Assembly: GCA_036250225.1 (NCBI GenBank)
Contig: JAPZLL010000003.1
Location: 682,001 to 746,000, forward strand
Source of the DNA: Cercophora sp. LCS_1
Taxonomy: Eukaryota; Ascomycota; Sordariomycetes; Sordariales; Lasiosphaeriaceae
Length of the DNA: 64,000 nucleotides
Direction: 5' to 3'
Below are positions 53,901 through 64,000 of the stretch, one piece after another; positions within the stretch are counted from its first letter, which is position 1, and every line of letters begins with the position of its first letter. The translations under genes were made by a program, and so were the position numbers. Under the pieces are notes generated by a model. The model worked only from the letters and a program-made list of their open reading frames with translations, was not told the DNA's origin and did no database searches.

Positions 53901-54696
53901 TTCGCCTGCTGTCATCCTCAGCCAAACGACGGTGGCGGGCAAGGGGATCGAAGGTATTGCGAAGGAATCACAAAAGATGCTTCGGGCTGGGAACTGTCAC
54001 TGGCTCAAGCTTGCAGCAAATCCAGTTGTGGAGTCAGCGCTGTCGCAGGGATACACAACGTTCTGCTTCATGGAGGGTGACAACCTCGCTGCCGTTATCA
54101 GTCTTGAGGATTCAGTTCGTCCGGACGCGGCTTCAACAGTTGACGCTCTTCTGAGTAGCGGCATTTCGGTCCACCTTCTATCTGGCGATGACGATGGGGC
54201 CGTTTGCTCCGTTGCGAACCGGCTGAGGATCAACAGTGCAAATGTGCGCTCCCGTTGCACTCCTGCAGACAAGCAAGCATATATCCGTGACCTCCTCGAC
54301 ACGACCACCACCAGGCGCAACGGCAAGAAGGTTGAGAAGCCAGTGGTGATGTTTTGCGGCGATGGCACCAACGATGCGGTCGCTTTGGCTCAAGCAACCA
54401 TCGGCGTTCACATGAATGAAGGGGGAACTGATGTTGCCAAATCGGCGGCGGACGTTGTTCTCATGCGCCCATGTCTTGGTGGGATCCTCACCGCCATGGC
54501 AGTTAGCAAGAAGTCGATGCACAGGATTATTTTCAACTTTAGCTGGAGCTTTGTCTACAACCTCTTCGCGATACTCCTCGCGGCAGGGGCATTTGTCAAC
54601 GCGAGGATCCCGCCCGAGTATGCCGGATTGGGCGAGCTCGTTAGCGTTCTTCCTGTTATCGCGGCTGCTGCTCTCCTGCGATGGTCAAAGGTTTGA
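50994..54696 (+). CDS. Copper-type P1B ATPase with Cys-rich N-terminus (CrpA-like)
   Basis: Two exons, 50994-51693 and 51746-54696 (52-nt intron), giving 1,216 aa. The first 390 residues carry many paired cysteines: CGSGCC, CSKGCCG (about 53), CTKGCCG (about 91), GCCSP, CRKGCCG (about 152), CAEGCCP, SCCEG, CCDESC, DSCCIEKGQC, SCGGGSCC and SCADSCCG. A heavy-metal domain has GMTCTGCE (about 416). The ATPase core has TGES (about 742), SCPCAIG in the transport helix (about 854), DKTGT (phosphorylated Asp, about 898), KHPVS (about 935) and GDGTND (about 1104). CPC and HP mark a soft-metal exporter. The layout fits fungal CrpA/Crp1-type copper exporters of the plasma membrane; cadmium export as in Pca1 is an alternative. 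Confidence 0.9.
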
Positions 54697-55818
54697 GGCT
54701 TCACGTTGACCGAAGGGCGTCTAGCTGTAAATGCCTTTTCTTTTCTCACACGGAGCTTTTGCTTTTTTTTGGTATTGGAGAAGTATTTAGTGCGTGATCA
54801 GTGTCCAAACTCACACTATTGAACCCCTGGCGTTTAGTTAGTATCGACCGCTTTACCATTTATCGAGTGGCGTTGCGGCTCAAACTGCCTAAGCGCAAGG
54901 CAGCCAATCAATCCTCAAATTTCACTACGAAATAACTTTATTTTTTTCGTTGCCTATCAGGAGTGGCGCGGTAGCCTCGGAAAGCCCCTTTTTACATTTT
55001 ACACTAAAAACATCGCTAAGTCGTTGGTGTTTCACGCCGTCTCGCTACGGGAGCCCCAGGACGACAAGAAACAAGAAAAGGCCAAGCGACAGCAAGCATG
55101 CATGGTCCTGGAATAGCTACAGCCGCGAGAAGCTACCCCGCCATTGCGAACACAAGGCCCCATCATGTCACATTGGCGACCTCCACTGGGAAAGACCCGA
55201 GAAAGCAACGGGCGGCACGGAACGTGTGATTCTGGAAGAGGCATGTGTCCACAGAACCGCCATGTTGGGAGGAAGGGTTCCTACGCGATGTGCCATTGCA
55301 GATGACGACTGCGTCTCGATCGGGAATTTATGCCATGAGGCTCCGAGGACGATCATCTCTCACACATTTCATCCGCCGAACAGCCAAAGGATCAGGGCCG
55401 ATGGGGCCCAAACGGATGCTTGAGCTCAGAATTCCACCCCGTCCTCCACCACACAGGGCATTTCGCATGGGAAAAGGCGCGCTGGCCTTGATCAGGATGT
55501 CGATGCCGACGTCTGCATCCTTCGGGTGGGTCGCGGCGGAGATTATTGCATTGCGAGCCCCGGGGAGCAGCAAGCGATCCATCCCAAGTCGAATGAGGCA
55601 AGTGTTGCATCGATCTCTGAATCCAATGACACCCAAATAAAAGATGGAATGGTTCCCGGCACCACGTTTTTTCACGAAGATCGCTTCCTCTGCCATCGTC
55701 ATCCCCCACGCTCGTTTGTGACGACATCCAGGAGCCACCGACCTTGTTCATTGCATCAGGGCCGCGCTCTAGCCACTCGTTTGTTCATCATATATCTTCC
55801 TCACCCCCTGTCCCCAGG
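54697..55818. other. Intergenic, promoter of the flavoenzyme
   Basis: About 1.1 kb between two plus-strand genes. Overlapping short open frames on both strands show no domain. The final 100 bp are pyrimidine-rich leader. Confidence 0.5.
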
Positions 55819-57540
55819 ATGAAGGTCACCGTCCTCGCCGCCGGCCTCTTCTCGGCTGCCGTCTTCGCCTCGCCAGGCAGTCCGCCTGGTTCAGGCCCAA
55901 GCTCCTGCAAGTGCTTTCCCGGCGACTCGTGCTGGCCCTCAGCCAACCAGTGGAGGTCCCTCAACACCACCGTGGGCGGCAGGTTGATCGAGACGGTCCC
56001 ACTGGCAAGAGTGTGCCATGACCCGAACCTTGACAGTGCCCAGTGCCAGGCGCTGCAGGATCGATGGCAGTTCCCGGACATGCACATGAGCGACTCGGCG
56101 TCCATCATGGCTCCGTTCTTCGCCAACCAGAGCTGCGACCCCTTCACCTCGGCCTCGAAGCCTTGCGCGCTGGGCAACTATGTGCGGTACGCTGTTGCCG
56201 CGGCCAACGCCCAGGACGTGGTCAAGGCTATCAACTTTGCCAAGCAGCACAGCATTCGCTTTGTGATTCGCAACACAGGTCATGACTACCTTGCTCGGTC
56301 GACGGGTGCCGGTGCGCTCTCCATCTGGACACACAACCTCAAGAGCATCCAGTTCAAGAGCTGGAACGACCGGTTCTACCAAGGGACGGCCGTCACTGTT
56401 GGTGCCGGTGTTCAGGGCTTTGAGGTCCTTGCCGCCGCGAGGGATCAGGGTCTGGTCGTGGTCACAGGCGAGTGCTCAACGGTCGGCCTGGCCGGTGGCT
56501 ACACGCAGGGAGGCGGTCACTCTGCCTTGAGCACGTCGTTTGGTCTCGCAGCCGACAACACGCTCGAGTTCCAGGTCGTGACGGCTGCGGGCAACCTCGT
56601 TACCGCTTCTCGTATCAAGAACGCCGACCTTTACTGGGCCCTGTCGGGAGGCGGTGGTGGTAACTATGGCGTCGTCGTCAGCCTGACTGTCAAGACCTTC
56701 CCCGACCGTAAGATCGGCGGCGGCTCCTTGTCCTTTTACGCGCACGAGAACCCCACCGAGGTCTTCTTCGCGGCCATTGATGCTTTCCACGCCGCTCTCC
56801 CCGACATGGTCAGCGCCGGCACCATGGTCGTCTACTACTTTACCGACAAGTTTTTCATGATTGCGCCCCTGACAGCCTACAACAAGAGCGCCAGCGAAGT
56901 CCAGACCATCATGGCTCCCTTTGTGGCCGAGCTCCAGTCGCTCAATGTGACGCACTACGCCGACTACTCGGAGACGGTCAATTATTATAACCACTACGAC
57001 AAATACTTTGGCCCTCTGCCTAACGGCGCCATCCAGATTGGCATTGCCCAGTACGGCGGTCGTCTTATTCCCCGATCGACCCTCACTAAATCCGAAAGCG
57101 CCGTCGCCTTTGCTGCTACGGCTCGCAGCATTGCCGAGCAGGGTGTGACGTTTATCGGCGTGGGAACCGACGTCTCGGCCTTTGGCCAGAACTGCAGCAA
57201 CGCCGTTCTGCCTGCCTGGCGTAATGCCATTGTTCACGCTACCCTCACCACGCCGTGGAGCTTCGATCCCACCAAGTGGGATGACATGATTGCCAGCCAG
57301 CGTTTCATGACTGAGACCATCATGCCTGCCATTGAGGCCGTCACACCAGGCTCTGGTGCCTACATGAACGAGGCTGACTTCCAGCAACCTCGCTTCCAGC
57401 AGGAGTTCTTTGGCGTCAACTACCCCAAGTTGCTGTCGATCAAGAACAAGTACGACCCAAGCAGTCTGTTCTACGCAACGGCTGCCGTTGGCAGTGAGAG
57501 GTGGACCGTCCGCAACGATGGCCGCATGTGCCGGGCATGA
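55819..57540 (+). CDS. Secreted BBE-like FAD-linked oxidoreductase
   Basis: Single exon, 573 aa. ATG 55819 begins a signal peptide (MKVTVLAAGLFSAAVFA, cut near residue 17-18). The frame is open upstream but only from a TTG. A PCMH-type FAD domain spans about 118-300. RNTGHDY (His155) and GECSTVG (Cys219) fit the two covalent FAD attachment residues of berberine-bridge-like enzymes. GGYTQGGGH and ALSGGGGGNYGVV are the FAD-binding glycine loops. The C-terminus has YPKLLSIKNKYDPSSLFYA, the conserved BBE end. Several Cys pairs and N-glycosylation sites support secretion. The substrate is unknown; fungal relatives oxidise sugars, alcohols or secondary metabolites. Confidence 0.92.
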   Translation: MKVTVLAAGLFSAAVFASPGSPPGSGPSSCKCFPGDSCWPSANQWRSLNTTVGGRLIETVPLARVCHDPNLDSAQCQALQDRWQFPDMHMSDSASIMAPFFANQSCDPFTSASKPCALGNYVRYAVAAANAQDVVKAINFAKQHSIRFVIRNTGHDYLARSTGAGALSIWTHNLKSIQFKSWNDRFYQGTAVTVGAGVQGFEVLAAARDQGLVVVTGECSTVGLAGGYTQGGGHSALSTSFGLAADNTLEFQVVTAAGNLVTASRIKNADLYWALSGGGGGNYGVVVSLTVKTFPDRKIGGGSLSFYAHENPTEVFFAAIDAFHAALPDMVSAGTMVVYYFTDKFFMIAPLTAYNKSASEVQTIMAPFVAELQSLNVTHYADYSETVNYYNHYDKYFGPLPNGAIQIGIAQYGGRLIPRSTLTKSESAVAFAATARSIAEQGVTFIGVGTDVSAFGQNCSNAVLPAWRNAIVHATLTTPWSFDPTKWDDMIASQRFMTETIMPAIEAVTPGSGAYMNEADFQQPRFQQEFFGVNYPKLLSIKNKYDPSSLFYATAAVGSERWTVRNDGRMCRA

Positions 57541-57910
57541 TCTTTGCATGATGTACCATTGTAGAAGAAGAATAATAATAACAGGCGAATAGAAGATGTA
57601 TGTGTTATGGATTATTCATCAAGCCTGATCGACTAATAAGGCCATCGGCGCCAAGAAATGCCGATCGACCCGCCAGCAACGTCAACACCCGGATAGACAG
57701 TTCCCCCCTATTTTACCCCTCACTGAAGCCCATTTGTCATGGAGGGCAGGCAAAGCAACGGCTCCGATTGATCAATTGCATTCCCAAAACTCCCCAAACT
57801 CCGAAGGCCGACACCATTCATCCTGATTTTTAAGCACACCCAACTTATAAGACAGCGTCACACTCCTTCCTCAATTGAACCTCTCATCACAATCCGTTGT
57901 CAGCCAATCC
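57541..57910. promoter_or_regulatory. Promoter region of the GST gene
   Basis: About 370 bp between two plus-strand genes. It is AT-richer near the left end and pyrimidine-rich near the GST start. No other signal. Confidence 0.4.
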
Positions 57911-59110
57911 ATGCAACGCCTCTCAACCATCGCATTTCATCTCATCACAGCAACAAAGCCAATTCCCTTCATCACACAACCCACCGCAAGGCCACTCACA
58001 ACAAAAATGACATCCCCAAACATCCACCTCTACACAGTCGGCACCCCCAACGGGATCAAAGTCTCGATCCTCCTCGAAGAGCTGGGTCTTCCCTACCGAG
58101 TCACCGAGCTTTCGTTTTCCAAGAATGAGCAAAAAGAGCCATGGTTCCTGGCCATCAACCCCAACGGCCGCATCCCGGCCATCACCGACACGTTTACCGA
58201 CGGCAAACCCATTCGCGTGTTTGAGTCTGGCGCGATCCTGCAGTACCTTGCTGACCGCTACGATACCGAGCATAAGCTGTCGTATCCCAAGGGGTCCAGG
58301 GAGGATTGGGAGGTGAATGGTTGGTTGTTTTGGCAGATGGGCGGGTTAGGGCCTATGCAGGGGCAGGCCAATCATTTTTTTCGTATGTGATCTCTCTCTC
58401 TCTCTCTCTCTGTTTTGGTCTTTTTTTAGGGGGTTCCTTTCAAACGTCTTTTGAACATTGTTTGAACTCCTCTTTTACTTCCCTCTTACATATTTTTTTT
58501 TTAAAACAATTTTGCACTCGTTTCGATCCCCCTTTTGACCTCCTTTTTGCACTCCTTTTTATTCCCTTTAAAACACCTGTTTTTCAACCTTTTTACTGCA
58601 GTTTTATTGGGGTTCTCCTTTTTTTTGCACCCCTTTTTTTTTTTTTTTTTTTAACTTACACCTTTCATCACCCATTTTAAAAGGGAAAGGACAATACGGA
58701 GTGATACAACAGGTTTATTACCACACAAGATAGAAAAACACTAACAAAAAACAGGCTACGCCCCCGAAAAGATCCCCTACGGCATCAACCGCTACCAAAA
58801 CGAGACAAAGCGTCTCTACAGCGTCATGGAGGATCAGCTCGCCACGTCAACGAGCGGGTATCTCGTCGGCGACAGGATGACGATTGCGGACATCTCGTGC
58901 TGGGGCTGGGTCAACTCGCACGACTGGGCCGGTGTGTCCATTGATGGGTTTCCGAAGCTCAAGGAGTGGCTGGAGAGGATGCGGGCGCGGCCTGGCGTTG
59001 CAAAGGGGGCCAAGGTGCCCAAGAAGGATGCCCCCGCCAAGAAGCTGACTGATGAGGAGATTGCTGAGGAGGCGAGGGCATGGATTATGAAGGGGAATGA
59101 GAGTAAGTAG
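57911..59110 (+). CDS. Glutathione S-transferase, Ure2-type
   Basis: Exons 57911-58382 and 58755-59110, with a 372-nt intron of CT repeats and T runs. Starting at the second ATG (58007) the product is 243 aa; the first ATG (57911) adds 32 residues, MQRLSTIAFHLITATKPIPF onward, which are basic, hydroxylated and without acidic residues, like a mitochondrial presequence. The thioredoxin-fold domain has LYTVGTPNGIKVSILLEELG, NPNGRIPAI (the cis-Pro) and FESGAILQYLADRY (the Glu-Ser pair for glutathione). The C-terminal domain has YLVGDRMTIADISCWGWV. This is the GstA/Ure2-like class, used in xenobiotic and peroxide defence. Convergent with CutC, 158 bp away. Confidence 0.9.
58383..58754 (+). repeat. 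Low-complexity T-rich intron in the GST gene
   Basis: The intron begins GTATGT, has a (TC)n run at about 58,391-58,411 and several poly-T tracts including 19 T at 58634-58652, and ends ACAG. It is the longest intron I placed in the window. Confidence 0.7.
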
Positions 59111-59268
59111 GGTCGTCGGTCGGGAGAGGTTGTCATTTGGCGTTGTTTGGATTGCTTCCAACTCTGCTGGCTGTGTGATATCGAGTTTTAACTGAGCGAG
59201 TGTATCAATATTTCCACGTCAACCGCACATCTGATATGTCCAAGTCAACGCCTACTCACTCGTCAGCA

Positions 59269-60313
59269 TCACAACCCACGAGTGCACACGCTCGCCAACC
59301 CCCTCGCCTCGCTCACGTCAAACTCGCCACCCCTTAAACACGAAGAATGCGCCCAAAGCCCCGTCCCCTCTCCCAAAACCTCCCCAATCCTCCGCACATT
59401 CCCAACCCTCAACCCACCACCAACTACAACCTCGAACCCCTGCGCCTTCGCCTCCGTGCAAATACTGCCCAGTCTCACCTTGTTATCAACAGCGTCCCCC
59501 CGCCCACCACTCGTCAACATTCCTCCAAATCCTATTCCTTTCATATCCCGTATCAAACCCTCCAATTCCACACCCTCGCTGTCCAAAACCTCATCAACTG
59601 CCCGGTGAAAGACACAGACGAACGGCTCAGCTGCGGAACGCAACGCCCGACAAGCATCTTGATCAATTGATATCGAATCTCCTTCAGATAACGACAAGCA
59701 GCCAAAAACAAACCCATCACCTCGTTCGGCATTGAGCGATCCAGTCTGTTTAAACTCTGAGATTGAGTTGATCATGGCATCGAGTTCGTCTGGCGTGTAG
59801 ATGAAATCGAGTGATCCGTCTGGTGGTGGACCGCGTGGACGGATCATCACCCGAATGGGGATACGGGAGTCGGGACCAACGAGGTGGATGAGTCGGGTGA
59901 GGGAGGGGAGGGTTGGTGTTGTTCCGCCGAGGTCTGGTAGGCGTTAGGGGTTGGAATACGAGTTGGATGAGGTGGGAGATGAGAAAAGGGATGAGAAGGA
60001 GGAACAAGGAGGTGAAATATTGAGAGGAAGAACAGCATTAAAGAGAGAATAACAGATGAAGAGAGGGTACTGAAAGGAGGGTAAAGTACAATGCAAAAGG
60101 GCGGAGGAACAAGGAGGGTGAATAAAAAGGATGGTTAAGAACAAGAGATGAGAACATACCATACGACGAAGACGCATTGAGTTCAAGGCGGGCAGCACCC
60201 GCTTCAACTGCAGCTAGACCATCTTGTGGTCCGAAAATGGGAACTTCAAGTCCGGCCCATCGCGGAGGTTTTGGAGATGGTGGGATGACCGGGTTGCGAC
60301 CTTGAGTGTCCAT
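59269..60313 (-). CDS. cutC: Copper homeostasis protein CutC
   Basis: Two exons, 60313-60160 and 59933-59269, with a 226-nt purine-rich intron (pyrimidine-rich as read), giving 272 aa. The start WAGLEVPIFGPQDGLAAVEA then GAARLELNASSSY, followed by DLGGTTPTLPSL, fits the TIM-barrel opening of CutC. IPIRVMIRPRG, FVFGCLS, FHRAVDEV, MLTSGG and EVVVGGGLRVGNV are the conserved strands of the family. Bacterial and human CutC bind Cu(I); the biochemical role in fungi is not settled. It lies 4.6 kb from the copper ATPase. The C-terminal part (LWAHSSCLRGGEF) carries a Cys. Confidence 0.9.
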
Positions 60314-61332
60314 TGACAGCGATTCCGATAAATGCTGGAAATGACGACGCTGTCCTTGAGACCGCCTTGGATAAACCCTGCAATTAGCAGGTTTTTTTTT
60401 TTTAGTCCTATCAGTGCTTTACTTTGCCGATGAGATGTAACTTTGCGTGAGTGAACAGCGTCTGTTGTTAGAAATGAGGGGAAGAAATGCAAAGTCACGA
60501 CGGATATAGCTCGGCTACACCTTGTGCGGTTCAACCCAATCACCCCTTCCTTTGATGCAAACAAACAAGCAAAAACAAGCAAATAAAAACACAAAATCAG
60601 AGGGAAGCGCGCAACTCTGTGAAAAACTAAACATTCCCTGAAGTATGCTATGTGTTGCTGAAGTTGGTTTGCTCACCTTCCTCCAAGTCGTGAGACCGAA
60701 GGGGTGTAAGCACCAAAGTATCCCAACCTCCAGACAACAAACGACAAAACTGTTTTTGGTACCAAAGAGACTTCTCTTATGGCACTTTCATCTGTTGACT
60801 TCCGTGGTTCATTCGGACCATTTTTCATGGTTGCGCATCGCCAACTCGTAGTTTGCTGGGCTGCAATAAAGAGACCTCTTGTTAGCCAGTATGCTCTACA
60901 GTGAAATTGTAGATTGCACCAACCTTTATTCGCTGTGCAAAACAGGAACTATCCTCGCCACGGAATAGGCGGATGGGATCGCGGCCACAGTAGGACCAAA
61001 GAGGCACGCGTTCAGATCGCGAACATGTTGGGATCGCGGGCTGGTAATCGAGATGATATGTGCACTCTAGTGACTGACTGTTAGGATCGCGAGCTATGGG
61101 AAACTGGAGTCGGAAAGAAACGGGGAAAAGCCGGGGTTGTCCACGTTTTGTACGTGGGATCGCGATTGTGCTCACTCGGGGGAATTGCTGGGGGAACCAT
61201 GGGATCGCGACTGTAGTTGACGTTGGGGTCGCGGCCCTGGCGCCGGAAAACACTGTACAGGACCACAGGGTTGGGATCGCGGCTACTAGTGGTCAAATCT
61301 TACACAACAACAGACTCGTGGTCGGCCGACTT
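60314..61332. other. Intergenic with a GGGATCGCG word array
   Basis: About 1 kb between CutC and the next minus-strand gene. The left half holds the CutC promoter. The right half (60,975-61,281) holds the repeat array listed separately. Confidence 0.5.
60975..61281 (+). repeat. Eight dispersed copies of a GGGATCGCG word
   Basis: Exact GGGATCGCG at 60975, 61030, 61156, 61201 and 61273, with one-or-two-base variants at 61013 (CAGATCGCG), 61083 (AGGATCGCG) and 61225 (GGGGTCGCG). All are in the same orientation with uneven spacing of 24-73 bp and unrelated sequence between them. Read on the minus strand the word is CGCGATCCC, coding Arg-Asp-Pro where in frame, but no gene is supported there. Confidence 0.85.
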
Positions 61333-63090
61333 TTAGAAGTATGAGTTGTATTCATCGTCGACGAACAGGCCGTCGTCGTCGTCGTCGTCGTCGCCGCGGT
61401 GGTCCCCGTGTCTCTTGACGTACTCGTCCGAGTTACCACCCATCCCAGCAAAGCCGGACGCAGCGCGAATTGGGAGGGTATATGCGGTTGCCGAGGGCAT
61501 CTGCACCAGGTTGCTCATGTTCATCCGCGCTCTAGCGCTAGCCCGAGACATACTCTCAGCCGGGGTTGCCATGTGGGACTCGGATTGATTGCCAGCTGCA
61601 AGAGGCAGCGGGGTCAGTTCAGACATGCCCATCGGGGCATCAGGCTGCATGGGCGCAAGATGCTGGTTGTAGGCCGGTGGGGTGAAGCCGTCCATGTTGC
61701 CGTACGGAGCCGGGTTCATACGGTCCAAACGGGGATCCAGGGGGCCCGGGTTGTTATTCTCAATCAGCATCTTCTGAATGGGCATCGTATTCGTGCTGCT
61801 GGGCTGACCGGGGTCTGGCAAGATCCAAGGAAGGTTCTGACCGCCGTAAGGGCCAGTTGGCTCCACATCTGTGCCGAATCCATAGCCAACCATGTTGCCC
61901 CTGTTGCCCATATTGTCGGGCTCCGGCTGCTCCACCAGGTTCTCAAGACCCATACGGTTCTTGATCGGGGAGCAAGGGCCCCTGTAGCCGGCCAGACATG
62001 GAATGTCCGGCGCAGATGTGACAGCCTGGGCATACATGATGTCGCCATGGCAATCCGAGTTGGTACCGTCGTAGTAAGTCGTGTCGTCCATCAGCGAGCC
62101 GTCATTGTTCGACACGGCACCGTGAGGCATGTCGTCGCTCCGCTCGTCATCGTCAGCCACTTCAGCGTCGGCTTGGCCGTCGGCCTCGTCGTCGCCAAAG
62201 AGGGCGTCTTGGCTTGAGGTCGCATCCCGGTTGTTGGCGTTGCGTCTAGCCCTGAGGCGAGTGACCCTGCTACGAATGTCCCTGACGCGGCGCTCCTCGG
62301 GTGTGGGAGCTGTCGGAACGGGTGGGAGCCCAGCAGCAAGGCGTACGGCATTAAGATCTTGACGATCATTCTTTCCGACAGTGCCATACCCGGGGAACAG
62401 CTTGGGCAAGCCATTTTTGGCGCGCAACTCCGCCAAGGCACGGAGCTGCGGTTGGTGAAGGAGCGAGACTCGACCGTTCGAGTGCAATGGCGAGTCAATC
62501 ACTTCTTGCGTTGGGGTGATCTTCTTTAGGGTCTCGAAATACAGCTTCTTTTCCTCCGGATCCTCGAGGTTGCAGTCGGACATCAGCATGGGTTCTCCCT
62601 TTCGGGCGACCGTGTTCTTCCTAGTGCCAGACTTAGTAGCTTTGAAGCCCGTACCGGTTTGGTTGATCCCGTGTCGCATAGCTGTGTTGCAAATCAGCAC
62701 TCGATACGGCATCATGTGTTGTAAATCAGTAAAGCTTACATTCGTTAGCGAACTCATGGACCCAGACTGTATCACTGGGCGAAGGTGAGTTCTTGTTGAT
62801 ATTTTGAAACAAGTGCTCGCCTAAGAAGTTAATAGTTAGTGTGTGTCCAAGGGATTACACTGGGAACAGGGAAAGTAACACTCACTGAGGCAGGTCTCCG
62901 TGTAGTCGCGGGGCTCGTTCTTTCGGCCTACCAGAATGTGGCCTGCTAGCCTTTGCATCTTGATCGCAAGCTCAGACCATGGCACCACTGGACCGTAACA
63001 TTCGTGTTCCGGGAGGCGTTGCTTGCAGAAGGGGACAATGTGCTTCCAGAAGATCTTTTCTTCCTCCTTTTTCCACAATGCGCCACCCAT
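61333..63090 (-). CDS. Conserved fungal protein, possible SANT/Myb-like N-terminus
   Basis: Three exons: 63090-62886, 62820-62740, 62681-61333 (introns 65 and 58 nt), giving 544 aa. The N-terminal block GGALWKKEEEKIFWKHIVP, then WSELAIKMQRLAGH and YTETCLSEHLFQNIN, resembles a Myb/SANT-like helical domain seen in families of Sordariomycete proteins; I infer possible DNA or chromatin binding. The middle has a basic RSRVTRLRARRNANN patch and an acidic tract. The C-terminal half is Pro/Met/Asn-rich and ends with an eight-Asp run coded by GAC repeats (61,371-61,395) before DDEYNSYF. No known function. The short middle exon is supported by frame and both splice sites. Confidence 0.75.
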
Positions 63091-64000
63091 CTTGACGGTA
63101 GCTACTGGTGTTGTGGGTAGGGATAGAGAAGATTGCCGAGCGAAGCGAACAGGGGAGGGGAAAAGCCAACTTTCTTTGGGGAGGCGGACGCAAAGAACGG
63201 AGAAGGCGGGGCGCGGCCAAATCAAGCTGTGGGCGATGGGCCGTTTTGACTGTCGGAGTCGACGGGGCAACTGCCTGGTGTTGATGTCGCGAGATGGAGG
63301 ATGCGGGTTGTTGGTTGTTAGGTAGAGATCGGAGCACTAGGTAGGGAGCCTAGAGAGAACCAAGGTCGAAGGGAGAAGATAAACTTGGTTGCTGAAGTTG
63401 ACGGACGAGGTTGTCCAGGGGACCAGGGGTTGGGGAAAGGACGAAGTGTAGCAGGGAAACAGGCCGCGGGGAATTTAATGCCACGAGCCAAAACACAGAT
63501 TTGATCCCAAGAGAAATACAAACTCTGGCAGCCCCTCGCTCCGCCAACCAGCCATTCACGGCCCAGACAAGCACACGCTTTTTCCCAATTCCATCCGAAC
63601 CAGAAGCAGCCGGTCCTGACTCCTCGCCCCACCGGCACGTCCATTGAAGCATTCACCGCCCTAGATACGAAACAGTGCGGCGGGCAAGCCATCGTCACGC
63701 TCAAAGGGAAGGAGCACGAGTTGTTGGGACAACTTGACGAGGCCGTCCCCGGAGCTGGCCATTCCGCCTATACCCGCCACCACAAGTTGCACTGTGGACA
63801 AAAACGCTCGCTTCGTTTCCCGAATGTCACCAAATAGTGTCCATTAGATTCTTGACCATCTTATCTCCATCCTCAAACGTCCTTGGAGGTGCGGCTAAGA
63901 GGCCTGCGATCCCCATCTCCCCGGCTTCGTCCACTGGGACACGAGGGGACATGGAACAAACATCTTCCAGAACCTTCCGCAAGAACTATCCATCCAGTCG
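63091..64000. other. Promoter region to the right edge
   Basis: Upstream region of the SANT-like gene and the right border of the window. A plus-strand frame from about 63,650 to 63,830 lacks an ATG and shows no domain. I call no gene. Confidence 0.4.

Noticed and set aside
56476..57549. A 357-aa open frame antisense to the BBE-like gene
   Set aside because: It is the complement of a well-supported coding exon; strong codon bias in GC-rich genes often leaves the opposite strand open.
63318..63704. A 128-aa minus-strand open frame near the right edge
   Set aside because: No ATG-supported homologous block or splice pattern; it lies in the promoter of the SANT-like gene.

Overview
The window is nuclear DNA of a filamentous ascomycete. 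Short GT-AG introns (about 50-90 nt), GC-rich coding sequence, one gene per 2-3 kb and fungal-only families (SAT4-type membrane protein, DUF3435/FluG recombinase, CrpA-like copper ATPase) point to Pezizomycotina. The protein set and the C-to-T type nonsense changes in a repeat suggest a Sordariomycete. I do not name a species. Intron borders below were placed by eye from GT/AG signals, frame and family knowledge. Nothing was aligned by computer.

Left part (1-14.2 kb): a large low-complexity protein resembling eisosome Seg-type proteins (minus, runs off the left edge), an unassigned single-pass membrane protein, a Cti6-like PHD-finger protein, and the mitochondrial GTPase Mtg1.

Mobile island (14.5-20.5 kb): a decayed DUF3435/FluG-type tyrosine-recombinase gene is split into a C-terminal fragment (plus strand, 14.87-15.28 kb) and an N-terminal fragment (minus strand, 19.31-20.45 kb). 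Each fragment abuts one of two LTR-like repeats in opposite orientation. The 5-bp sequence ATCGG lies where the recombinase is interrupted on both sides. This fits one LTR insertion into the recombinase gene, followed by an inversion between two inverted LTR copies. Between the repeats sit one intact phosphotransferase (APH/kinase-like) gene and one broken kinase-like gene. Undoing the inversion places both downstream of the recombinase on the same strand, as cargo lies in Starship-like elements.

Middle part (21-48.6 kb): a Rom2-type Rho1 GEF, Cu/Zn superoxide dismutase, Tudor-SN, transaldolase with a 12-nt micro-exon, a Ppn2-like phosphatase, the cytochrome oxidase assembly factor Pet191, a steryl ester hydrolase, tRNA-Gly(GCC), a Dcr2-like phosphatase, a Ser/Pro-rich hypothetical protein and a seven-helix SAT4 family protein.

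Right part (50.9-64 kb): a P1B copper ATPase with a very Cys-rich N-terminus, a secreted BBE-like flavoenzyme, a Ure2-type glutathione transferase, CutC, then a conserved fungal protein with a possible SANT-like N-terminus. The ATPase, GST and CutC, with oxidoreductase between them, form a plausible copper and redox neighbourhood, though nothing shows co-regulation. An array of GGGATCGCG words lies beside CutC.
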